Positions 55,977 through 64,000 of a DNA stretch of 64,000 nt are shown here, in pieces. The notes below the pieces were generated by a model. The model had not been told where the DNA came from, did no database searches, and was given only the letters and a program-made list of their open reading frames with translations. This DNA comes from Pseudomonadota bacterium. Its GTDB lineage: Bacteria > Myxococcota_A > UBA796 > CAJQPC01. The position numbers were made by a program, and so were the translations under genes. Position 1 is the stretch's first letter, and each line of letters begins with the position of its first letter. The stretch covers positions 81,375 to 145,374 of the forward strand of contig JAAESX010000037.1 of the NCBI GenBank assembly GCA_024228935.1. The letters run 5' to 3'.

Positions 55977-58811
55977 GTGGATCTCCAGCCGCTCTTCGAC
56001 GCCCTCCGCGAGGCCTGCCCCAGCAACGTCTGGGACCAGGGCGTCCGCTACTTCCGAGCCGACGTCGTGGTCGGCCAGGAGATCGACGACGACGAGATCC
56101 GGCTCCACGTCCGCGTCGGCGGTCGGCCCACGCCGTACGAGATCCACCTGTGGCCCGAGGACGAGGACTGGTCCTGCGACTGTGGCCACGAAGAGGGCTG
56201 CAGCCACGCCGTCGCGGCCCTGTTGGCGCAGCGCGCTGCGGTCAAGAGCGGCAAGACCCTTCCCAAGCCCGAAGGCGGCGGCAGCCTGCGGTACACCCTC
56301 ACTCGGGACGGCGCGAAGCTCTCGGTGAGGCGCGAGATCCTTCGAGGCCAGGCGGTCGAGAAGGCCCCCAAGCGGCTCCGTGGCGTGCGCGGGCTCAACC
56401 TGCTGGCCGGGGACCTCGAGGTCGACGACACGCTCTCGCTCGGGATGGATCCGCTCCCCGCCACCGGCTGGGCGCGCATGCTGCGAGCCTGGACCGACGC
56501 TGGGACGAAGCTCCACCTCGACCAGGACACGCTCACCACCAGCGACGAGCTCGTCACGCCCATCGCCGTCCTCAAGGACCACGGAGTCGGCTTCCGCATG
56601 ACCCTCCACCGGGATGGTCGGGTCGTCGAGCGCTTCAACGGCGGCGTCTGCCGCATCGGCGACGCCCTCCACCCGGAGTCCGGCGGTGGCCTGAGTCCCA
56701 TCCAGCGACGCAAGCTCGTCGAGGGGCTCGTCTACCCGCCCGAGGACGCCGGCAAGCTCGTGAGCGAGGTCATTCCCCGGCTCGAGCAGCAGATCCCGGT
56801 CCGCATCAAGACGAGCCGCCTGCCCACCGGCGAGGTCGAGCCACCCCGCCTCCAGCTCGAGCTCCTGGAGAAGGACGGCCGACTCCAGGTCCGCATGGAC
56901 ATCGTCTACGGCGACCCGATCTCGGGTCGCGTCGTCGGCAACGAGCTGGTCCTGACGGGCGAGGGCGTCATCCCGCTGCGCGACCGGATCCGCGAGGTCC
57001 AGCTGTTGAGGAAGAGCGAGGGCATGCGGCTGCCGGTCGGCCGGACCTGGTCGTACGAGCAGGAGGATGCCATCGCGTTCACCCGCGACCGTCTGCGCGC
57101 CTTCACCGGCCAGGTCGTCGGTCACGCCGGCGCCTTCTCGGTCCGGGACAGCCCCGCCCAGCTCGCTCTCCACGACGGCGAGCTGCAGTCCGATGCCGAC
57201 CTGAAGGGGCTCGTCCAGGCCTGGATCGACGGCGAGTCGCTCGTCCCGCTCATCGGCGGTGGCTTTGCGCCGATGCCCGACATGATGGCGGCCCACGGGC
57301 ACGTCATCGCCGATCTGGTCGCCGCGAAGGAGAGGCAGGAGAAGCTCCCGATCCACGCGCTCCCCGCTCTGGCCGAGCTCGCCGAGGCCCTCGACAGCCC
57401 GCCGCCCGCCGACCTGGAGCGCCTGCGTCCGCTCCTCGACGAGGACCTGCCTGAAGAGCCGCTCCCCGACGTGAACGCCACGCTTCGGCCCTACCAGCTG
57501 GTGGGATTCCAGTGGCTGCGGTTCCTCATGCGGACCGGGCTCGGCGGTATCCTGGCCGACGACATGGGCCTGGGGAAGACGCTCCAGGCGCTGTGTGCCA
57601 TCAAGGCCGCGGGCGGCAAGGCGCTCGTCGTCGCCCCGACCAGCGTGCTCGGAAACTGGCTCGCCGAGGCGGTCCGGTTCTTCCCCGGCACGACCACCAA
57701 CCGGTTCCACGGGCCCCGTCGCAGGCTGAAGGACGTCGAGCTCACGGTCACCAGCTACGCGCTCCTCCGCCTCGACCCCAAGCTGCTCGAGCAGGACTGG
57801 ACGACCGTCGTCCTGGACGAGGCCCAGGCCATCAAGAACCCGACCTCGCAGACGGCCCAGGCCGCGTTCAAGCTTCGCGCCGAGCACCGGCTGTCGCTGA
57901 CGGGCACGCCGATCGAGAACCGGCTCGACGAGCTGTGGGCGCAGCTCCACTTCGTGATGCCGGGCTTCCTCGGAGGTCGGAAGAGCTTCCAGGAGCGGTA
58001 CGCCCGCCCCGTCGAGGCCGGCGATCCGCGCGCAGCCAAGGCCCTCCGCAAGCGCATCAAGCCGTTCGTCCTGCGGCGTATGAAGACCGAGGTCGCGACG
58101 GACCTCCCGAACCGCACCGACATCCTCCTGCCATGCCCCATGCCGGCCGAGCAGCAGACGGTCTACGACGCCGTGCACGCCGCGGCGACGGACGACGTGG
58201 CCCGGCTCATCGGGGACGGCCAGGCGCTCCAGGTGCTCGAGCTGCTGCTGCGCCTGCGTCAGGCCGCATGTCACCCCCGGCTGCTTCCTGGCGATCGACC
58301 CGATGTCAGCGGCAAGCTCGACATCCTGCTGAACAAGCTGAAGGACCTGTCCGAGATCGGCCACCGCAGCCTGGTGTTCAGCCAGTGGACGTCGTTCCTG
58401 GACCTCATCGAGCAGGGGCTCGCCGAGCGCGGCATCCCGCTGGTGCGGCTCGACGGCTCGACCTCGGATCGGGACGGCGTCGTCCGCCGGTTCCAGGCTG
58501 CGGATGGACCTCCGGTCTTCCTCCTCAGCCTGAAGGCGGGTGGAACGGGCCTCAACCTGACGGCCGCGGACTACGTCTTCCACACGGATCCGTGGTGGAA
58601 CCCGGCGGTCGAGGATCAGGCCGTCGATCGAGCCCACCGCATCGGCCAGGACAAGCCCGTCGTGAGCGTGAAGCTCATCAGCGAGGGGACGGTCGAGGAG
58701 CGCATCGTCGCCCTCCAGGACAAGAAGCGGGCGATCGCTCGGGCGGCGCTGGGCGAGGGCGTCGTCGCGGGAGGTCTCACGCGGGACGACATCCTGGAGC
58801 TGCTCAGGTAG
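55977..58811 (+). CDS. SNF2-family DEAD/DEAH helicase with N-terminal SWIM zinc finger
   Basis: SWIM CDCGHEEGCSH; DDMGLGKTLQALC, DEAQAIKN, LTGTPIENRLDELW, LSLKAGGTGLNLTAADYVFHTDPWWNPAVEDQAVDRAHRIGQ. Confidence 0.96.
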   Translation: MDLQPLFDALREACPSNVWDQGVRYFRADVVVGQEIDDDEIRLHVRVGGRPTPYEIHLWPEDEDWSCDCGHEEGCSHAVAALLAQRAAVKSGKTLPKPEGGGSLRYTLTRDGAKLSVRREILRGQAVEKAPKRLRGVRGLNLLAGDLEVDDTLSLGMDPLPATGWARMLRAWTDAGTKLHLDQDTLTTSDELVTPIAVLKDHGVGFRMTLHRDGRVVERFNGGVCRIGDALHPESGGGLSPIQRRKLVEGLVYPPEDAGKLVSEVIPRLEQQIPVRIKTSRLPTGEVEPPRLQLELLEKDGRLQVRMDIVYGDPISGRVVGNELVLTGEGVIPLRDRIREVQLLRKSEGMRLPVGRTWSYEQEDAIAFTRDRLRAFTGQVVGHAGAFSVRDSPAQLALHDGELQSDADLKGLVQAWIDGESLVPLIGGGFAPMPDMMAAHGHVIADLVAAKERQEKLPIHALPALAELAEALDSPPPADLERLRPLLDEDLPEEPLPDVNATLRPYQLVGFQWLRFLMRTGLGGILADDMGLGKTLQALCAIKAAGGKALVVAPTSVLGNWLAEAVRFFPGTTTNRFHGPRRRLKDVELTVTSYALLRLDPKLLEQDWTTVVLDEAQAIKNPTSQTAQAAFKLRAEHRLSLTGTPIENRLDELWAQLHFVMPGFLGGRKSFQERYARPVEAGDPRAAKALRKRIKPFVLRRMKTEVATDLPNRTDILLPCPMPAEQQTVYDAVHAAATDDVARLIGDGQALQVLELLLRLRQAACHPRLLPGDRPDVSGKLDILLNKLKDLSEIGHRSLVFSQWTSFLDLIEQGLAERGIPLVRLDGSTSDRDGVVRRFQAADGPPVFLLSLKAGGTGLNLTAADYVFHTDPWWNPAVEDQAVDRAHRIGQDKPVVSVKLISEGTVEERIVALQDKKRAIARAALGEGVVAGGLTRDDILELLR

Positions 58812-58820
58812 CCTGGGGCC

Positions 58821-60001
58821 GTGTCTCGCACGGGCGTCGGCCTGCTGCTCCTCACCGCTGTGATGGGGGTCGTCCTCGCGCTCGTCGCTTGGAACGCGTC
58901 GGGTTCGCCCGATGTGGACCAGGTGGCCGCCAGTGTCGTTCGCCAGTCCGCCCCCGTGCGCGAGCGGGTCACCCGGACGGGACGCGAGCTCGTCTCCACC
59001 GTCGACGAGGAGCCCGAGACGTGGCCGGTCCTCTGCGAGGTGACCGGGGGCGAGCGACTGAGCCGCACGGTTCGGCTCATCGACGGGGACACCGAGCTGG
59101 TCGGGATGCTCGATGACAATGAGCTCGGGCTGATGTCACCCGTCGCGGACTTCGACGGGGGCTTCGAGCTCGATGGCTACCGGTTCGCGAGCGTCTCCTG
59201 GGATCTGGGCTGGGACGACGTCGTGGACTGCGACACGGTCGAGGTCGAGTGGCTCGGCGGGCACGTCACGGGCCAGGTGGCGGATGACGAGGGCCTGCCG
59301 GTCGCCCAGGCGGGGGGCCGGGGCTGTGGGGACTGGCAGGACGCCGACGACTCGGGTCGGTTCTCGCTGCGCACGACGGACGAGGCCTGTACGCTCGTCG
59401 CGGCATGGCCCCAGGCGGCGGACGGGGTCCCCACCGCATCGCTGGACGTCGAGGTCGGGGACGACGTGCTGCTGGTGCTCGAGGCGCCGGCCATCGTCAG
59501 CGGACACGTGCGGAACTCGGCCGGAACCCCGAGCCGGGGGTGCTCGTCGCGGGCTGCGGCGTGCGTGGGGCGACCGACGCCGATGGGTACTACGAGCTGG
59601 TGACCCACCCACGGGTCTGCTTCGTCGAGGCCTACCGGATGGACGGGGCCTTCATGAGCCGGGGCGGCCGGACCCGGGTCGATCTGCTCGAGGACGACGT
59701 CGAGCTCGACTTCGTGCTGGACGAGTACCCGACCGGCGGGATGGGCATCTCCCTGCGGGCGCTGCCCGAGGGGATGTACGTGCGAGGCGTGGCCCCCGAT
59801 GGGCCGGCAGACCGGGCGGGCATCGTCGCGGGCGAGCTCATCGCGCAGATCGACGACGCACCGCTGGCGGGCATGTCCCAGTCCGAGATGGTCGCCACCG
59901 GCACCGGTGAGATCGGCGCGACGATGGAGCTGGTGGTGATCGGCGAGACGGGCGAGCGACGCGTGACTCTGGACCGAGAGTGGGTCGAGCTGTGGCTCTA
60001 G
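58821..60001 (+). CDS. Membrane-anchored protein with carboxypeptidase-regulatory-like and PDZ domains; interrupted by an apparent frameshift near 59530
   Basis: N-terminal TM GVGLLLLTAVMGVVLALVAW; ORF 58821-59603 runs into nonsense after NSAGTP, while ORF 59405-60001 supplies PEPGVLVAGCGVRGATDADGYYELV...PDZ (VAPDGPADRAGIVAGELIAQIDD). Confidence 0.7.
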
Positions 60002-60945
60002 GTCCCAGCCTGAGCTCATAGTCCTCCGTGGGCTGGAAGAGGAACGGATAGCTGACGCGGACGATACCGACGCCGTTGGGTGGGTCGAACTGCATCGCGC
60101 TGAAGGCGTTCAGGATGCAGGCCTCGACCGCGTCGTCTGCGAGCTCTGTCTCCTTGATCTCCGACTCTGTGACCCGCCCGTCCTCGCCGATGACGAAGAA
60201 CACCACCACCCTGTCCGTGATGTGGGGCTCGACCATCAGGCCGGACGGGTAGCAGGTCTGGATTGCCCCGATGTCACGCTTGATGACGGCGTCGATGTGG
60301 CTCTTGTCCAGCACCCCCAGGATCTGGGGGGCCAGGGAGAGCGAGGCGGTCTGCCCGTCGACGACCACGTCCACGTACCGGCCTCGGTTGCGACGACTGA
60401 GATCGAGCGCGACGATGGGCTGGTCGGGCTGTGCGACCACCGTGAGCCGGTCGAGCGGAGCGCCCGGGTCGAGGAGCATGTAGGGCGCCTGCTCGAGGAC
60501 GGGCGCCAGGCAGGACTCCACGCTCGCGCACGTGGCGAGCTCCGGCGTCGCGATCTCCCAGGCGCCTGGCGGGCTGAAGGCGTCGAATGCCTTGACCTCG
60601 TCGCCTGCGTCGATGATGGAGGCCGCTGCCGTCACCCAGCGGCCCGCCGACACGTCTCCGGCCGTGCTCAGGTGGACCGTGTCCGTCGAACAGCTGGTGT
60701 CGTCGACCAGGGCGCGGACGAGCTCTTCGTCGGTTGCTGGGGAGCTCAGCGTGCCGGCGACCCAGGTCCACCCCGGGTCGCCGAGGTGCGCCCAGGCCGG
60801 TGGACACACGTCCGGTGGGGCGAGCACGCGAGCGGACAGACAGCTCGCCTCGTCCCCGAGCTGGCAGGCGCGAGTCATCTGCGCCCACATCTCGCGGACG
60901 TCGGGGGGAGTCGTCGGCGACGGCCAGCCCGACGAGCCAGATCAC
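59838..60945 (-). CDS. AgmX/PglI-type C-terminal domain protein; apparent frameshift at a G6 homopolymer (60903-60908)
   Basis: GTG at 60943-60945 gives VIWLVGLAVADDS, frame then lost; main frame resumes PDVREMWAQMTRACQLGDEASC...; C-term IKRDIGAIQTCY...VVVFFVIGEDGRVTESEI...FDPPNGVGIVRVSYPFLF. True 3' end uncertain. Confidence 0.65.
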
Positions 60946-63125
60946 TTGGCGCAGCGGAAGCCGATGAATGCGCGCGTGTCCGACCGGCCGACGTTCGTCG
61001 AGACGCCGCCATCGCTTCGGCGCCACGCCGGCTTGCCGTCGTTCTGTCGGTACTCGTGCCACGGCGAGCTCGACGACTCGGACCACGTCGTCGGTGCGGC
61101 GTCCAGTGCGGCCAGCCCACCCCGTCCGGAGCAGTAGGCGTTCGCCGCTGACCAGCTCACGTTGACGATGGCCTGGGACTCCTTGCCGGCTGGAGGCGTC
61201 GCGCCGTCCCAGCCCTTCAGGTAGTTGCCGTCGGCCTTGCTGGCCTCGATGGCGGCGTCGCGCTGCCAGTCGGCGTGCGAGCCGAGCCAGGCCGAGAAGC
61301 TGGCGTTGCTGACCGGGCTCTTCGCAGCGGTCGTCGCGGCGGTCGGCGTCGTGTCGGTGGTCGTGCCACCGCCGCCGGAGGTCTTCACCTCGGCGGCGAG
61401 CTCGATGTCGAGCTCCCAGGTGACGGGGCCGTCGCCCCAGGGCACGATCAGCTCCTGCTTCGCCTGGTCCGCGCCGGCGTCCAGGACACCCTCGTAGCGA
61501 CCGGGCAGGACGGCGGTCACGGTGCCTTCGCCCTTGGCGAGCTCGACCTCCTGTCCGGCGAGCTTCAGCGTGGCCTTGCGCTTCACGCCGGGTGCCGAGA
61601 CGACGACATCCCGGGCTGTCGGCGCGGTGACAGCGACGGTCTCGGTCTGGGCGCCATCGCCCCGGGCCACGACGACCTTCTGGTCGAAGCGGCCGCACCA
61701 GGCGGCCTCGTCCGTGCAGTCCTCGCCGACGACGACCTGGACCTTGTGCGGCCCGAGCGCGGTGGCGTCGAAGCCCCACTTCGTGCCGTTCGCTGTGCCC
61801 GGCGTGCCATCCAGCGTGACCGTCAGCGGGACGTCCGCTGCGACACCGGTGACGATGACCGCCACGTCGCGATCCGTGGGCGCCTCGACGGGAGGCTCCT
61901 GCGTGAACCACCAGGCGGCGCCGCCAGCCAGGCCCAACAGGACCACGGCGGTGGCGATCAGCGGGGCCTTCGAGCCGGCCGGCTCGGGGACCGGGTCCGC
62001 GACCGGGGGAGGCGGGGGAGCAGGCTCGACCTTCTTCTCGACGACGGGAGAGACCGGAGCGGGCTCCGTCTTCTTCTGCGCCTTGGCCGGGTCCGGCTCG
62101 ACCTTCTTCTTCTTCGCCCCGGCGAGGATCTCGGCGGCCGCGGCCTCGAGCGCCTCGGAGTCCGGGACCATCGTCTCGCCGGTGCCCTCGATGCCCGGGT
62201 ACCAGGTCGGCGCTGTCGGACGGAACTCGGGCTCGTCGGCAAAGCTGGCGTCGTCGTCGACGCGCTCGAGATCCAGCTCGTCCAGGTAGGTGCAGATGGC
62301 CTCGGCGTCGGACATCCGCTCGGCGGGATCCGAGCGGGTCATCGCTCGAACGAGCGTGCGCAGGTCGACCGGCAGGTGCCCGCCCGGGTCGAGCGGCGGG
62401 TGGCTCTGCTTGGCGATCATCACCTGCAGGGCCTTCTGCCGGCTGGTGCCGATGCCGCTGATCGGGAAGCCGAAACGCCCGGTGAGCAGCTCGTAGAACA
62501 CGACGCCCAGCGAGTAGACGTCCCACTTCACGGGGTCCAGGTCGTCGGGCTCGATCCACTCGGGCGGCGCGTAGCTGACCGAGCCGAAGTTCTGCCCGGA
62601 CTCGGTGATGGTCTTGCCGTCCTGTTCGGTCGCGATGCCGAAGTCGACGAGCTTCAGCGTGCCGTCGGACTGCAGGATGATGTTGCTCGGCTTGATGTCG
62701 CGGTGCCGGATGCCGCAGTCGTGCATGTACTTGAGCGCGCTGGCGGCCTGCTTCAACAGCGGCAGCGCGTCGTCGAAGTCGAGCGCGCCGTCGAAGATGC
62801 GGTCCTCGAGGTTCTTGCCCTCGACGAACTCCATCTCCAGGTAGGGCAGCTCGGCGTCCATGCGGACGTTCCGCACCTTCACGATGTTCGGGTGCTCGAG
62901 CGCGAACAGGATCTCGGCTTCGCGGATGAACCTGGCCTGGGCCGTCGCGATGCGGTTCAGCGACGGGTCGAGGACCTTGATCGCGGCCTTGATCCGCTGG
63001 GCGTTCTTGTTGTGGCACCGGTAGACCGAGCCCATTCCACCCTGTCCGAGCGCCTGCTCGACCACCCAGATGTCGATCTGGTCACCGGGCTCCAGCAACG
63101 CGCCTCCGGCGGGGAGGATAACCAA
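60942..63125 (-). CDS. Ser/Thr protein kinase with TM segment and C-terminal SUMF1/FGE-sulfatase-like domain
   Basis: GQGGMGSVYRC, HRDIKPSNIIL, DFGIAT, APPEWIEP; TM APLIATAVVLLGLAGGAAWW; VNVSWSAANAYCSGRGGLAAL...AFIGFRCAK. Start codon uncertain (63125 TTG or 63146 ATG). Confidence 0.9.
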   Translation of the reverse strand: MVILPAGGALLEPGDQIDIWVVEQALGQGGMGSVYRCHNKNAQRIKAAIKVLDPSLNRIATAQARFIREAEILFALEHPNIVKVRNVRMDAELPYLEMEFVEGKNLEDRIFDGALDFDDALPLLKQAASALKYMHDCGIRHRDIKPSNIILQSDGTLKLVDFGIATEQDGKTITESGQNFGSVSYAPPEWIEPDDLDPVKWDVYSLGVVFYELLTGRFGFPISGIGTSRQKALQVMIAKQSHPPLDPGGHLPVDLRTLVRAMTRSDPAERMSDAEAICTYLDELDLERVDDDASFADEPEFRPTAPTWYPGIEGTGETMVPDSEALEAAAAEILAGAKKKKVEPDPAKAQKKTEPAPVSPVVEKKVEPAPPPPPVADPVPEPAGSKAPLIATAVVLLGLAGGAAWWFTQEPPVEAPTDRDVAVIVTGVAADVPLTVTLDGTPGTANGTKWGFDATALGPHKVQVVVGEDCTDEAAWCGRFDQKVVVARGDGAQTETVAVTAPTARDVVVSAPGVKRKATLKLAGQEVELAKGEGTVTAVLPGRYEGVLDAGADQAKQELIVPWGDGPVTWELDIELAAEVKTSGGGGTTTDTTPTAATTAAKSPVSNASFSAWLGSHADWQRDAAIEASKADGNYLKGWDGATPPAGKESQAIVNVSWSAANAYCSGRGGLAALDAAPTTWSESSSSPWHEYRQNDGKPAWRRSDGGVSTNVGRSDTRAFIGFRCAK

Positions 63126-63144
63126 GGCGCCGAGGTTCGGTCGC

Positions 63145-63909
63145 ATGCGCATCGTCACGTGGAACATCAACTCGCTGAAGGCACGGCGCGAACACGTCGA
63201 GGCGTTCCTCGATGACGTCGCGCCCACGGTGCTCTGCATGCAAGAGCTGAAGATGGACGACCCGGTGATCGACCGGTCGATCTTCGAGTCGCGTGGGTAC
63301 CACCTCATCACGCACGGGCAGCGCACCTACAACGGTGTGGCCATCGCCAGTCGCATCCCGATGAAGGACACGATCATCGGCCTGCCCGAGGTCGAGGAGG
63401 ATCAGCGACGCTTCACGGCCGCGACGATCGACGGCGTCCGCATCGTGAACCTGTACTGCCCGCAGGGCCAGAACGAGCTCTCGGACAAGTTCCAGTACAA
63501 GCTCCGGTTCTACGACGCGCTGATCGACTGGATCGCGCGGGAACACGACCCGGCGCAGCCGTTCATCCTGACGGGCGATCTCAACATCGCGCCGCGGGCC
63601 GTCGACATCTTCGACCCCGAGCAGTTCAGGAACGTGCCCAGCTTCCACCCGTTCGAGCACGAGCGCTGGGCTCGGCTGCTGGAGTGGGGCCTGGTCGACG
63701 CCGCCGTCGAGTGGTTCGAGGACGGGGAGTACACGTTCTGGGACTACCGGGGCGGCAGCTTCGAGCGGAACCTGGGCATGCGGATCGACCACTTCCTGGT
63801 GACGCCGCCGGTGCTCGCGCGGGTGCAGGGTGCGCACATCCACCGGGATCAGCGGGGCAAGGAGCGGGCGAGTGACCACGCGCCGGTCGAGCTGATCCTG
63901 GGCGAGTAG
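63145..63909 (+). CDS. xthA: Exodeoxyribonuclease III
   Basis: MRIVTWNINSLKARREHVEAFL, CMQELKMDD, TGDLNIAP, RIDHFLVT, SDHAPVELIL. Confidence 0.95.
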   Translation: MRIVTWNINSLKARREHVEAFLDDVAPTVLCMQELKMDDPVIDRSIFESRGYHLITHGQRTYNGVAIASRIPMKDTIIGLPEVEEDQRRFTAATIDGVRIVNLYCPQGQNELSDKFQYKLRFYDALIDWIAREHDPAQPFILTGDLNIAPRAVDIFDPEQFRNVPSFHPFEHERWARLLEWGLVDAAVEWFEDGEYTFWDYRGGSFERNLGMRIDHFLVTPPVLARVQGAHIHRDQRGKERASDHAPVELILGE

Positions 63910-63914
63910 CGACG

Positions 63915-64000
63915 CAGATCATCGAGGCTGACGGTCAGCCTGCGAGTTCTGCGCACTGAGCGACGCCCAACCCCGAGGCTGACGGTCAGCCTGCGAGTTC
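63915..64000. repeat. 51-bp period repeat, two units (family copy 5), continues past the right edge
   Basis: gaggctgacggtcagcctgcgagttc at 63924 and 63975; palindrome AGGCTGAC-G-GTCAGCCT at 63925 and 63976, exactly 51 bp apart. Confidence 0.9.

Overview
This is a high-GC, densely packed chromosomal window. The style is Myxococcota-like (inference from MopE-like DCDD motifs, FG-GAP lipoproteins, PEGA/SUMF1-tailed Ser/Thr kinases and an AgmX/PglI-like domain). I see about 52 protein-coding genes and no rRNA, tRNA, CRISPR array or transposase. Main contents: (1) an 11.3-kb FAAL-ACP-KS-AT-KR-ACP-KS-DH-ER-KR-ACP polyketide synthase whose second module lacks an AT, preceded by a PlsC-like acyltransferase with a zinc ribbon; (2) a minus-strand operon (28598->19086) of overlapping genes for secreted FG-GAP and Ig-like proteins, and a related plus-strand operon (34699-41107) ending in a Ser/Thr kinase; (3) a membrane-anchored redoxin gene (30237-31007, minus) with an in-frame TGA in the sequence ...KFFPGSW-U-PYC..., followed by a SECIS-like hairpin, which I read as an unannotated selenoprotein; (4) an overlapping operon (45816-51140) pairing a LolD/FtsX-type ABC transporter with a ZnuA-like binding protein and His-rich extracytoplasmic loops; (5) an interspersed intergenic repeat family with a 51-bp period at five loci; and (6) about 18 lipoproteins with extremely short, uncharged signal peptides (Cys at position 7-12). 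For three of these, an in-frame stop a few codons upstream rules out a longer N-terminus. Most of the long overlapping ORFs in the supplied track are GC-bias artefacts.
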